This document shows, piece by piece, positions 42,744 through 53,559 of a DNA stretch of 64,000 nt (the stretch's first letter is position 1; the number at the start of each line of letters is the position of its first letter). The notes beneath the pieces are model-generated. The model saw only the letters and a list, made by a program, of their open reading frames with translations. It was not told the origin of the DNA and searched no databases. This DNA is from Acidimicrobiaceae bacterium. Its GTDB lineage: Bacteria > Actinomycetota > Acidimicrobiia > Acidimicrobiales > Ilumatobacteraceae. The position numbers were made by a program, and so were the translations under genes. The stretch lies in NCBI GenBank assembly GCA_020637295.1, contig JACJWF010000002.1, positions 372,001-436,000 on the forward strand, read 5' to 3'.

Positions 42744-44351
42744 TCAGGACCGCCGCTTCTTCTTGCGCGGCCGCGGCGTGTGGGTGAGCAACTCCTGCGG
42801 CGTCATCGCCGCGACACCGACGGTGGCAACCGATGCGGTGCGCCGCTTGGCCGCCTCTCGGCGACTCGACGGTGAGCCGCCCAGTACCAGACGCTCCAGT
42901 TCCACGCCTGTGGCATGGCGCCCACGCAGCGACCGGAACTTGGGCTCACGCTCTTTGGCCATCGCCACCAGCGGGGCGGCGACGAAGATCGACGAGTAGG
43001 ACCCGGTGATGAGGCCCACGAGCAGGGCGAGTGCGAACTCGCTGAGCGTGACCGCGCCCATCACCCCGGCGCCGAGGATCAGCAGCGACAGCACCGGCAG
43101 CACTGCCGCCAGGCTGGTGTTGAGCGAGCGCATGAGCACCTGGTTCATCGAGACGTTGATGATGTCCGCGTAGGGCATCTTCGCTGCCGAGTAGCGATGC
43201 TGGTTCTCCTTCACCTTGTCGAACACGACGATCGTGTCGTACAGGGAGAAGCCGAGGATGGTGAGGAAGGCGACCACGGTGGCCGGTGTCACCTCGAAGC
43301 CGAGCAGGGAGTACACCCCAACGCTCAGCAGCACGTCGTGGAGCATGGCCACGATCGCGCCCATCGCCATGCGCCACTCCAGCCGCCAGGCGATGAAGAG
43401 TGCGACGAGGACGAGGAAGATCAGTAGGGCGCGGATGGCCTTCTCGGTGATCGTCTTGCCCCAGGTGCTGCTGACCGAGGACGTGGTGATCTGGTTGACG
43501 TCCAGCCCTGTCGCCTCGGCGAAGGCCCGCTGGATGCGGATGCGCAGCAGGTCGGTGCTACTGGCGTTCTGCCCGGCGTCGATGCTGGTGGGCGTGACCG
43601 CCGTGTCCGCCGTCGTGTCCGCCGTCGTGTCCGCCGTCGTGTCCAGCGTGGTGTCCGCCGTCGACTCCGCGGTGGTGTCCAGCGTCGAGTCCGCGGAGGT
43701 GTCCGCCGTCGAGTCTGCCGTGGTGTCACCGGTGGCCGCGGCAAGGGTGGTGTCCGGTGTGGCCGTCGTGGTGGCGGCTTCCGTCGTTGTGGTCGCGGCT
43801 TCCGTCGTGTCGGTGGTTCCGTCGTCCGGGCTGGTGACGCTGTCGGCGGACACCTGCACCTTCAGGGTGCGGGTCTGGCCGTTGTTGCTCAGCAACTCCT
43901 GGATCTTGGCCGACGTGCCGTCGATGCCGTTGTCCTCGAGGATGGCGCGGGCCTGGTCCTCGGTCAGCGTGTCCGAGGGGATCTCCCACACGACGCCGCC
44001 GCGGAAGTCCAGGCTGAGGTTCAGGCCGCGGACCACCAAGGATCCGAGGCTGAGCAGCAGCAGCAGCGCGGACAGGCCGAGACCCAGCCACCGCCGCCCG
44101 TAGAAGTCGATCGAGGTCTCGCCGTGGTAGAGCCGGCCGAGTGGGCCACGCCGCTCGTGCCCGAGCAGTTCGAATTCCTCCTCGGCCTCCTCGGCAGTGC
44201 GCCCGTGGGTGCGCCGGTGACCTGCAGGTGCGGGCGACTCCTCGGCGTCGTCCGTTTCCACCGGCTCGTCCGTCGCCTCGTCATCGCCGTCCAGCGGCAG
44301 ATCGTCCACGAGGTCCTCGTCGTTCTGTTCGTCGCGGGGATCGCCGGTCAT
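42744..44351 (-). CDS. secF: Protein-export membrane protein SecF with Thr/Asp-rich insert
   Basis: A 535-residue subunit of the SecDF proton-driven translocation motor. It has an acidic N-terminal tail (1-65), TM1 (about 88-107), DFRGG at 115-119, a long extracellular loop, and five further helices with family motifs such as GFSLYDTIVVFDKVKEN. Residues about 172-255 of the first loop form a low-complexity Thr/Ala/Asp/Ser stretch (DTTADTTADT repeats), coded by 12-bp GTGTCCGCCGTC-like DNA repeats at about 43600-43740. Normal SecF is ~300-400 residues, so this insert and the tails explain the extra length. The ATG overlaps the secD stop. Confidence 0.93.
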   Translation of the reverse strand: MTGDPRDEQNDEDLVDDLPLDGDDEATDEPVETDDAEESPAPAGHRRTHGRTAEEAEEEFELLGHERRGPLGRLYHGETSIDFYGRRWLGLGLSALLLLLSLGSLVVRGLNLSLDFRGGVVWEIPSDTLTEDQARAILEDNGIDGTSAKIQELLSNNGQTRTLKVQVSADSVTSPDDGTTDTTEAATTTTEAATTTATPDTTLAAATGDTTADSTADTSADSTLDTTAESTADTTLDTTADTTADTTADTAVTPTSIDAGQNASSTDLLRIRIQRAFAEATGLDVNQITTSSVSSTWGKTITEKAIRALLIFLVLVALFIAWRLEWRMAMGAIVAMLHDVLLSVGVYSLLGFEVTPATVVAFLTILGFSLYDTIVVFDKVKENQHRYSAAKMPYADIINVSMNQVLMRSLNTSLAAVLPVLSLLILGAGVMGAVTLSEFALALLVGLITGSYSSIFVAAPLVAMAKEREPKFRSLRGRHATGVELERLVLGGSPSSRREAAKRRTASVATVGVAAMTPQELLTHTPRPRKKKRRS

Positions 44352-46027
44352 GCCGCACCCCCCGAGGTCGCCACTTCGATGCCCATCACCTTGCGCCGCT
44401 CCATCCACTGGGTGCGTGCGAGCAGCAGCACCATCGGGCGGGTGAACACATAGGACACCAGCAGGTCACACGCCGTGGAGAGGGCGAGGAAGAAGGCGAA
44501 GCCGCGCACCGCGCCCACCGTGAGGTACCACAGCACGAAGGCGCCGATGAGCGACACGAGGTCGGCGACCACGATCGTCCGCCAGGCCGCCTGGAAGCCG
44601 CGCTGGGCGCTGTTGCGCAGCGACTTGCCGGTGCGCACCTCGTCCTTCAGACGTTCGAAGAACACCACGTAGGAGTCCACGGTGACGCCGACGGACACGA
44701 TGATGCCGGCGACGCCGGACAGCGACAGGGCGAGGCCCTGTGTGCGCGACAGGATCGAGATGGTGCTCCACAGCAGGGCGCCCGACACCGTGAGGCCGAT
44801 GGCCACGATGAGCCCGAGCGTGCGGTAGTAGAGCGCCATGAAGAGCAGCACCAGGAACACGCCGATGAGGCCCGACACCCAGGCCGCCTTCAGGGAGTCC
44901 TTGCCCAGCGTCGGCGACACGTTCTGCACCGACAGCACCTCGAGGGTGACGGGCAGCGAGCCGGAGTTCAGCACGCGGGCGAGGTCCTTGGCCTCCTGCT
45001 CCGTGAACGAGCCGCTGATCCGCACGCCGGAGTCGAAGCTGGACGCGTTGATGGTGGGTGCCGACTGCAACTCGCCGTCGAGCTCGATGGCCAGCTGGCC
45101 GGTGGAGCACTCCGACGTCTTGTTGAAGCACTGGTACACGGCGTTGTCCCAGTTGGCCCGCTCCGTGTTGTTGCGCAGGTCGACGGACACGCCCCACCCG
45201 CTGTCGCTGGCGGTCTGGCCGACGGTGGCCTGCGCGTCCGTGAACACCTCACCGGTACCGAATGCCGCACCGACCTGGCAGTAGGTGGGCACCTCGCCGC
45301 GCAGCGGCAAGATGGCCTGCTGGGTGGGGTCCGAGGTCTGGCGGGGGTAGTAGCCCCACATGTCCATCGGCACCGGCGTGGTGGTGCTGGTGGCAGCAGG
45401 TTCCGTCGTGGTGGTGTCGTCCGTGCCGGACGTGGTGTCCGCGGTGGTGTCAGCCGTGGTGGTGTCCGGCGACGCCCCCGGCGTGGTGGTGTCGCTGCCA
45501 ACGGGCCGGGCCGGGCCGGGCGCCGCCGTGGTGTCCACCGCGTCCGTCGAAGGCACTGTGGTCTCGGCGGAATCACCGGTCGAGTCAGCGGTGCTGTCGC
45601 CCGTGGAGTCACCGGTGGTGTCACCCGTGGCGTCCGTGCTGTCCGGGGTGACCGGCGCATTCGGGTCGCTGACGGCCTGGCAGCCGATGACCGGGCGCAG
45701 GTACACCTGGCCGGTGACCTGCACCAGGCGGATGGCGTCCTCCTGGTTGGTGACGCCCGGCAGGTTGACGACGATCGTGTCGCCCTGGCGGAGGATCTCC
45801 GGCTCGGCCACACCCAGGCTGTCCACGCGCTCGCGGATCTTGTCCACGGCGAGGTCCAGGCTCTCGTCGCTCCAGGAAGTGCCGGCCTTGGGCTGCTGGG
45901 TGACGGACACGCCACCCTGGAGGTCCAGCCCCAGGGCGGGGTGCGTGCCGGTGGCCAGCGTGACGATGAGCGCCGCGTAGGCGATGGTCATCGTCAGCGC
46001 GAGCGTGAGGATCAGTCGCCTGCGCAT
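44348..46027 (-). CDS. secD: Protein-export membrane protein SecD with Thr/Asp-rich insert
   Basis: A 559-residue SecD: TM1 (about 5-26), LGLDLQGGVSV at 32-42, the P1 extracellular region, and five C-terminal helices. Residues about 120-222 in P1 are a low-complexity Thr/Ser/Asp/Gly stretch (GDTTGDSTGDST, TADTTADTTS) before MDMWGYYPRQ resumes normal sequence. With SecF it pulls proteins across the membrane after SecA. Coupled to secF by ATGA; yajC is ten bases upstream. Confidence 0.94.
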   Translation of the reverse strand: MRRRLILTLALTMTIAYAALIVTLATGTHPALGLDLQGGVSVTQQPKAGTSWSDESLDLAVDKIRERVDSLGVAEPEILRQGDTIVVNLPGVTNQEDAIRLVQVTGQVYLRPVIGCQAVSDPNAPVTPDSTDATGDTTGDSTGDSTADSTGDSAETTVPSTDAVDTTAAPGPARPVGSDTTTPGASPDTTTADTTADTTSGTDDTTTTEPAATSTTTPVPMDMWGYYPRQTSDPTQQAILPLRGEVPTYCQVGAAFGTGEVFTDAQATVGQTASDSGWGVSVDLRNNTERANWDNAVYQCFNKTSECSTGQLAIELDGELQSAPTINASSFDSGVRISGSFTEQEAKDLARVLNSGSLPVTLEVLSVQNVSPTLGKDSLKAAWVSGLIGVFLVLLFMALYYRTLGLIVAIGLTVSGALLWSTISILSRTQGLALSLSGVAGIIVSVGVTVDSYVVFFERLKDEVRTGKSLRNSAQRGFQAAWRTIVVADLVSLIGAFVLWYLTVGAVRGFAFFLALSTACDLLVSYVFTRPMVLLLARTQWMERRKVMGIEVATSGGAA

Positions 46028-46037
46028 GGGGAGGCGA

Positions 46038-46466
46038 TCAGGACTCGTCGTCGACAGCGGCGGCCGGCGCGTCGATCTTGGTCTGGCGGTTCTTCGTGCC
46101 GTCGTCGTCCGGCGTGGCCGTCTCGCCCATCGCCGTGTCCACCTTGCGCTGGATGGCCTGGCGGGCGATGCGGATCTGGATGTTGTCGTCGATCTCCAGC
46201 CAGGCGATGTCGCCGTCGAACCCGGTGACGAAGCCGTACAGGCCGGACGTCGTCATGATCTCGTCGCCCACCTCGATGGCCTGCTGCATGGCGACCTGCT
46301 CGCGCTGGCGGCGCCGCTGCGGGCGGATCATCAGGAAGTACAGGCCGAACGGGATGAGCAGAAAGATGCCGAGCTGGATCAGGGCTGCCGCGCCGGATGA
46401 CGAGTTGCTGTCCGAGCCACCGGCGGTGGTTGCTGTGCCGGCGACGAGGTGATGGAGGAGGTGCAT
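46038..46466 (-). CDS. yajC: Preprotein translocase subunit YajC
   Basis: A 142-residue protein with one transmembrane helix (about 26-47), the family's MIRPQRRRQRE junction, and a cytosolic domain with VGDEIMTTSGLYGFV. The N-terminus before the helix is Ser/Gly-rich and the C-terminus acidic. The ATG at 46466 is the first convincing start. It leads the yajC-secD-secF group. Confidence 0.92.
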   Translation of the reverse strand: MHLLHHLVAGTATTAGGSDSNSSSGAAALIQLGIFLLIPFGLYFLMIRPQRRRQREQVAMQQAIEVGDEIMTTSGLYGFVTGFDGDIAWLEIDDNIQIRIARQAIQRKVDTAMGETATPDDDGTKNRQTKIDAPAAAVDDES

Positions 46467-46558
46467 GGTGGAAACGACCAACTGTTCACGTGGGGAGGGC
46501 GCACGGCCCTCGTTGACCGGCAGGCGAGTCTAGCCACGGGGGACGGGGGTTCGGCATG

Positions 46559-47656
46559 TCACCCCCAGACGTTCAGCACCTCGCGACGCAGCACGTCGAA
46601 CGATCCGTCAGCGATCGCGGCCCGCATCCGGGCCATCAGATCCAGCGTCCAGGCGATGTTGTGCAGGCTTACCAGGCGCAGCGCGGTGGGCTCGCCCACC
46701 TGGAACAGGTGGCGCAGGTACCCACGGGTGTGCCGGGTGCAGACCTCGCAGCCACAGGTGGCGTCGATCGGGCCATCGTCGTCGGCGTAGCGGGCAGCCT
46801 TCACGTGCAGCTTGCCCTCGGAGGTGAGGGCCGTGCCGTGGCGCCCGAGGCGGGTCTGCATCACGCAGTCGAACTGGTCGACGCCCAGGCCCACGGCCTC
46901 CACCAGGCTGGCGGGGTCGCCCACGCCCATCAGGTAGCGGGGCCGGTCGGCGGGCAGGTGCTGGATGGCCGCGGCAAGGGCCGGCAGCATCTCCGCCCGG
47001 GTCTCCCCCACGCTCAGCCCACCGATGCCGTAGCCGTCGAACCCGATCTCCACCGTCCGCTGGGCGCTCTCCGCCCGCATCCCCTCGTCGACACCACCCT
47101 GGACGATGCCGAACAGCGCCTGGTCCTCCCGCTGATGGGCTGCCTTCGCCCGTGCGGCCCAGGCAGCAGTGCGCTCCACCGCCACGCGCACCACGTGCTC
47201 TGGCGACGGCAGCGGAGGGCACACGTCCAGCACCATCTGGATGTCCGCGCCCAGCAGTTCCTGGGTGCGGACAGCGACCTCCGGTGTGAAGCGGTGCTTC
47301 GACCCGTCGTACGTGGAGCGGAACGTGACGCCGTCGTCGTCCACCTTCGGCTCCAGCGAGAACACCTGGAACCCGCCGGAGTCGGTGAGGGTCAGCCCAC
47401 CCCACGATGCCCACTTCCCGAGCCCGCCGAAGCGGGCGACACGCTCGGCGCCCGGCCGGAGCATGAGGTGGTAGGTGTTGCCGAGCACGATCTCGGCCCC
47501 CAGCCGCTCGTAATCGGCCGCGCTGAGGTACTTGATGGCACCCCGCGTGCCCACCGGCATGAAGCAGGGGGTGCGGTAGGTGCCATTGGCGGTGTGGCCC
47601 ACCCCGGTGCGGGCGGCGCCGTCAGTGGCCAGGGTCTCCAGGCGAACGGGGTGCAT
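46559..47656 (-). CDS. tgt: Queuine/preQ1 tRNA-ribosyltransferase
   Basis: A 365-residue TIM-barrel enzyme exchanging guanine-34 of GUN-anticodon tRNAs for a queuosine precursor. DSGGFQVFSL carries the substrate-binding Asp; GGLSVGE and the nucleophile region MGVGDP follow; the zinc site is CGCEVC near the C-terminus. It lies with queA but no preQ1 biosynthesis genes are in the window. Confidence 0.95.
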   Translation of the reverse strand: MHPVRLETLATDGAARTGVGHTANGTYRTPCFMPVGTRGAIKYLSAADYERLGAEIVLGNTYHLMLRPGAERVARFGGLGKWASWGGLTLTDSGGFQVFSLEPKVDDDGVTFRSTYDGSKHRFTPEVAVRTQELLGADIQMVLDVCPPLPSPEHVVRVAVERTAAWAARAKAAHQREDQALFGIVQGGVDEGMRAESAQRTVEIGFDGYGIGGLSVGETRAEMLPALAAAIQHLPADRPRYLMGVGDPASLVEAVGLGVDQFDCVMQTRLGRHGTALTSEGKLHVKAARYADDDGPIDATCGCEVCTRHTRGYLRHLFQVGEPTALRLVSLHNIAWTLDLMARMRAAIADGSFDVLRREVLNVWG

Positions 47657-47707
47657 CGGCGGCGAGGCTACGGCCAGACACGCCGGTTGCCGTCCTGCCG
47701 ACCCTTC

Positions 47708-48238
47708 TCAGGCGGCCGGTGCCCCGACGCGGCGCCGGGCGGTGATGGCCCCGATGAGCGCCAAACCCCCGCCGGCCAGGCAGAGCCACGTGCCGAACCC
47801 GACCGACGACAACGTGCTGAGGCTGGGGTTGTACCGGTCGACCAGAGAACTCGTGGTCGACAGGTACAACAGGGGGATGGCGAGCGCGGCCAGTGCACCG
47901 ATCACCAGCAGGGCACGCAGATTCGCCTTCACGGCACCCACGAACATCATCACCACGACCGCAGCGAGCGGAATGGCCAGCGGGAATGAGGAGAGGTCGG
48001 CCGGCGTGTCGTCGAAGATGATCTGCGACGTGAGGTCGATCGCCGAACGCTCCTTGTCCCACAGTTCGCTGCTGGTCCACGGCGATGCGATCGACACAAG
48101 GGTGAGGAAGGCTCCGAGCACGCCGAGCGGGACGGAGGTCGAGGCCGGGCTCGCTGACGGGGTGGGCGACGTCGACGGCGCTGACCACTGGCCCTGGGAG
48201 TGGGCGCCGGGGGCGCTGGGGGGCGGAAGCTCTGACAT
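47708..48238 (-). CDS. Membrane protein of unknown function
   Basis: A 176-residue protein inserted between queA and tgt. Ser/Pro/Thr-rich N-terminal tail (1-35), then four predicted transmembrane segments (about 36-52, 86-104, 107-126, 146-165) with an extracellular loop rich in Ser/Asp. No family recognised. It could be a small integral-membrane protein of the cell envelope. Confidence 0.68.
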   Translation of the reverse strand: MSELPPPSAPGAHSQGQWSAPSTSPTPSASPASTSVPLGVLGAFLTLVSIASPWTSSELWDKERSAIDLTSQIIFDDTPADLSSFPLAIPLAAVVVMMFVGAVKANLRALLVIGALAALAIPLLYLSTTSSLVDRYNPSLSTLSSVGFGTWLCLAGGGLALIGAITARRRVGAPAA

Positions 48239-48274
48239 CCGGCCAGCGTAATTGACCCGGAAGGTGCCCGAGGG

Positions 48275-49285
48275 CTAGCGCAGACTCCGATCCAGCAGCA
48301 TCGCGTCGCCGAAGCTGAGGAAGCGGTACCGCTCTGCCAGTGCGATCTCGTACAGGCGCCGCCAGCGGGCGCCGACGAACGCGTCGATCATCATCAGCAG
48401 CGTCGTGCGCGGCAGGTGGAAGTTGGTCATCATCACGTCGACCGTCTTCCACTCGTACGGCCGGTGGATGAACAACCGGGTCCGGCCCTCGGTCTCCCCG
48501 AACGTGGCCGCGCTCTCCAGCGCCCGCACGCTGGTGGTGCCGACGGCCACCACCCGGCGGGCAGCACGGACGGCTTCCATCGTGGCCGCCGGAACCCGGT
48601 AGCGCTCGCTGTGGATCTGGTGGTCGCGCGGGTCGTCGGCGCTGACCGGCTTGAACGTGTCCAGCCCCACCACCAGTTCCACCGTTGCCGTCGCCACCCC
48701 TGCGGCCCGGATGGCGGCCAGCAGTTCCGGCGTGAAGTGCAGCCCGGCCGTCGGTGCGGCGGCTGACGCAGGCTCGTTGGCGTACACGGTCTGATAGCGG
48801 TCGGGTGGGGCGGTGGAGCCAGTGATGTACGGCGGCAGGGGCATCTCCCCGTGGTGCTGGAGCAGCACCAGCGGGTCGCCCTCCCCTACCAGTTCGACCA
48901 GCATCGTGTCGCCGGCGGCGGCCCGGCCGACCACCCGGACGAGCGGCACGTCCCCGCTGAACAGCACCTCCCCCTGCTTCACCTTGCGAGCGGGGCGGAC
49001 CATGGCCTCCCATGTGCGACGCTCGTGGTCCAGCGGTTCCAGCAGCAGTGCCTCCGCCGCTCCTCCCGTGGCCCGCCGCAGGCGCAGCCGGGCGGGGATG
49101 ACCTTGCTGTCGTTCACCACCAGCACGTCGTCGGGCTGCAGGAACTCGCCGAGGTCACGCACGTGGCGGTGGAGCGGCGCGGCACTCCCCCGGTCCACCA
49201 GCAGGCGCGCCGAATCCCGTGGCTCGGCCGGCTGCTGGGCGATGCGGGCGTCCGGCAGCGCGTAGTCGAAGTCCTCCAGGTGCAT
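48275..49285 (-). CDS. queA: S-adenosylmethionine:tRNA ribosyltransferase-isomerase
   Basis: A 336-residue QueA, which adds the epoxycyclopentane ring in queuosine synthesis. Starts MHLEDFDYALPDARIAQQPA with the family's DSARLLV segment; VVNDSKVIPARL, TAGLHFTPELL and NFHLPRTTLLMM are signatures. With Tgt it makes up part of the queuosine pathway; QueG/QueH would be elsewhere. Confidence 0.94.
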   Translation of the reverse strand: MHLEDFDYALPDARIAQQPAEPRDSARLLVDRGSAAPLHRHVRDLGEFLQPDDVLVVNDSKVIPARLRLRRATGGAAEALLLEPLDHERRTWEAMVRPARKVKQGEVLFSGDVPLVRVVGRAAAGDTMLVELVGEGDPLVLLQHHGEMPLPPYITGSTAPPDRYQTVYANEPASAAAPTAGLHFTPELLAAIRAAGVATATVELVVGLDTFKPVSADDPRDHQIHSERYRVPAATMEAVRAARRVVAVGTTSVRALESAATFGETEGRTRLFIHRPYEWKTVDVMMTNFHLPRTTLLMMIDAFVGARWRRLYEIALAERYRFLSFGDAMLLDRSLR

Positions 49286-49327
49286 GGCCCGTCCAGGCTA
49301 CGGGCGGCGACGCCGTAGGGTCGCGGC

Positions 49328-49951
49328 ATGGACGACCCGCACCGCCTGGCCACCGTCGATGCCCTCCGGCAGCACTACCGCATGCCGGGGAAGCTGGTCG
49401 TCGAGAAGGAGCGGGCGGAGCTGGACGAAGCGACTGCCCGGTTCATCAGCCGGTGCCGCTTCGCCGTCGTCGCCACGTTCGACGAGGACGGCAATGCCGA
49501 CGCCTCCCCGCGCGGCGGGCCGAGCGGCTTCGTCCGGGTACTGGACGCGCAGCACATCGCCCTCGCCGACCTCAACGGCAACAACCGGCTGGACACCCTC
49601 CAGAACGTGGTGCGCACCGGCAGGGCCGGGCTGCTCTTCGTGATGCCCGGCAAGGGCGAGACGGTGCGGGTCAACGGCGCGGCCTGGGTCACCACCGACC
49701 CTGCGGTGCTCGGCGCCTTCCAACTCCCGAAGGTGCCGGTCACGGCGATCGTCGTGCGCGTCGAGAGCACCTACGTCCACTGCGCCAAGGCGTTCATGCG
49801 CGGCGGGGTGTGGGACCCTGCTGCCTGGGCTGCGCTGGCGGAGACCCCCGACGGCGCGGAGATCCTGGCCTGCCAGTTCACGATGGACGCCAATGGCGTA
49901 CGCGGCGCCCTGCAGGAGGGCTACGCCGCCGACCTCGCAGCCGACGGCTGA
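49328..49951 (+). CDS. PPOX-class flavoprotein (pyridoxamine-oxidase-like)
   Basis: A 207-residue split-barrel protein like the mycobacterial MSMEG_1061 group. FISRCRFAVVATFDEDGNADASPRGG binds FMN (quoted in part as FISRCRFAVVAT), followed by ADLNGNNRLDTLQN and GLLFVMPGKGETVRVNG. Likely an FMN- or F420-dependent oxidoreductase of unknown substrate. It diverges from queA with a 42-base gap and converges on icd. Confidence 0.82.
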   Translation: MDDPHRLATVDALRQHYRMPGKLVVEKERAELDEATARFISRCRFAVVATFDEDGNADASPRGGPSGFVRVLDAQHIALADLNGNNRLDTLQNVVRTGRAGLLFVMPGKGETVRVNGAAWVTTDPAVLGAFQLPKVPVTAIVVRVESTYVHCAKAFMRGGVWDPAAWAALAETPDGAEILACQFTMDANGVRGALQEGYAADLAADG

Positions 49952-49974
49952 GGGCTGCGGGCCGGGGGCTCGAC

Positions 49975-52194
<2,220 letters not shown>

Positions 52195-52235
52195 CGTGGA
52201 GCACTCCTCGAAACTGCACTGGAACGTGCACGGGA

Positions 52236-52253
52236 ACTTGTATCGGACTTGTA
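52236..52253. promoter_or_regulatory. Direct repeats in the icd/acd divergent promoter region
   Basis: ACTTGTA occurs at 52236-52242 and 52247-52253, i.e. one helical turn apart (11 bp); on the icd strand this reads TACAAGT-CCGA-TACAAGT. Two same-face half-sites between divergent genes suggest a shared regulator. Function inferred from pattern only. Confidence 0.35.
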
Positions 52254-52308
52254 CACCCTAGCGGCTGACCCGGCTACCGTGCCAAGCCCCGCCCTAGCAT
52301 CGGGAGCG

Positions 52309-53418
52309 ATGGACTTCTCGTGGACTCCGGAACAGCAGGCCCTGCGTGAGAAGGCGGCATCCGTGGCCGCCGATGCCGTCGCCAGGTACGGCCGCGCCAA
52401 CGACTCGTGGATCAACGGCTACTCCAAGGAGTTCTCCAAGGAGCTCGCCGCCCACCGCTGGATCGGCATGGCCTGGCCGGACAACCCGTACAGCGGCGCC
52501 CAGCAGCCGCCGCTGGACCGGCTGATCGTCGGCGAGGAGCTGATCAAGGCCGGCGCCCCGATCGGCGCGTCGTGGTTCGCCGACCGGCAGATGGGCCCGG
52601 CGATGCTGACCTACGGCACCCCGGATCAGCAGGCCGCCTTCCTGCCCGGCATCGTCGCCGGCGAGACCACCTGGTGCATCGGCATGAGCGAGCCGGACTC
52701 CGGCAGCGACCTGGCCAGCCTGAAGACCTCGGCGGTCCTGGAGGGCGACCACTGGCGGATCAACGGCCAGAAGATCTGGACCAGCTTCGGCGCCGTCGCC
52801 GACTACTGCTACCTCATCTGCCGCACCCGCCAGGAGGGGCCGCCCCACGCCGGCATCAGCGAGATCATCGTGCCGATGGACACCCCCGGCATCGAGGTCC
52901 GCGAGATCAAGGACATGACCACCAACCGCCACTTCTGCGAGGTGTTCTTCACCGACGTGCAGGTGCCGGCGGAGAACCTGGTGGGCGTGGAGGGCGCGGC
53001 GTTCAAGCAGACCATGCGCCAACTGGAGCACGAGCGCGGCGGCATCGACCGGCTGGTCAGCAACTGGGCGCTCTACCGGATGGCCGCCGAGCGGGCCGAC
53101 ACGGCCGACCCGCGGGTGCGTGACGAGATGGCCCGCATCGAGGCCGAGTATCGCATCGGCCGCATCCTCGTGGTCCGCGAGGTGCTGAAGCAGGCGCCGG
53201 CCGGGTTCAGCGCCGCCACCAAGTGCTTCTGCACGGAGCACGAGCAGCGGGTGGCGGACTTCGTGGCTCGCAGCTTCGGCGCCGACGCCATGCTCTGGGA
53301 CGACGTCACCCGCGGCCTCGCGTACGCCCCCGGCTACACGATCATGGGCGGCACGTCGAACGTCATGCGCAACATCCTCGGCGAGCGCGTCCTCGGCCTC
53401 CCCCGCGAACCCCGCTGA
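52309..53418 (+). CDS. Acyl-CoA dehydrogenase
   Basis: A 369-residue flavoprotein oxidising an acyl-CoA. MDFSWTPEQQALREKA opens the helical N-domain; GMSEPDSGSDLASLKT is the FAD/substrate signature; INGQKIWTSF and the final YTIMGGTSNVMRNILGERVLGLP are typical. The final Gly-Gly-Thr segment replaces the motif that carries catalytic Glu in some families, so the catalytic base is probably elsewhere. The frame is open far upstream, but similarity and an ATG begin here. Confidence 0.93.
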   Translation: MDFSWTPEQQALREKAASVAADAVARYGRANDSWINGYSKEFSKELAAHRWIGMAWPDNPYSGAQQPPLDRLIVGEELIKAGAPIGASWFADRQMGPAMLTYGTPDQQAAFLPGIVAGETTWCIGMSEPDSGSDLASLKTSAVLEGDHWRINGQKIWTSFGAVADYCYLICRTRQEGPPHAGISEIIVPMDTPGIEVREIKDMTTNRHFCEVFFTDVQVPAENLVGVEGAAFKQTMRQLEHERGGIDRLVSNWALYRMAAERADTADPRVRDEMARIEAEYRIGRILVVREVLKQAPAGFSAATKCFCTEHEQRVADFVARSFGADAMLWDDVTRGLAYAPGYTIMGGTSNVMRNILGERVLGLPREPR

Positions 53419-53423
53419 CATCC

Positions 53424-53470
53424 CAAGTTGGCGGTGAGTGGCGGTACCACCGCACCTGAACGCCAACTTG
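53424..53470. repeat. 47-bp palindromic repeat, copy 1
   Basis: Outer arms CAAGTTGGCG and CGCCAACTTG are exact complements; inside, GCGGT-ACC-ACCGC forms a second palindrome. It begins five bases after the acyl-CoA dehydrogenase stop. A second copy follows 61 bases on. Confidence 0.85.
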
Positions 53471-53484
53471 CGGACGGCCCGCTG

Positions 53485-53531
53485 CAAGTTGGCGGTGAGT
53501 TGCGGTAGGACCGCACTTCAACGCCAACTTG
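53485..53531. repeat. 47-bp palindromic repeat, copy 2
   Basis: Same outer arms and same inner TGCGGT...ACCGCA pair as copy 1, differing at a few central bases. It ends 28 bases before the next ATG. In the 141-base gap 53419-53559 nothing else is seen. Confidence 0.85.
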
Positions 53532-53559
53532 CACGGGGGGCGGGAGTACGGTCCGGGGG

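Noticed and set aside
43600..43740. 12-bp repeats as a CRISPR or regulatory array
   Set aside because: In frame with secF and coding for the Thr/Asp-rich insert.
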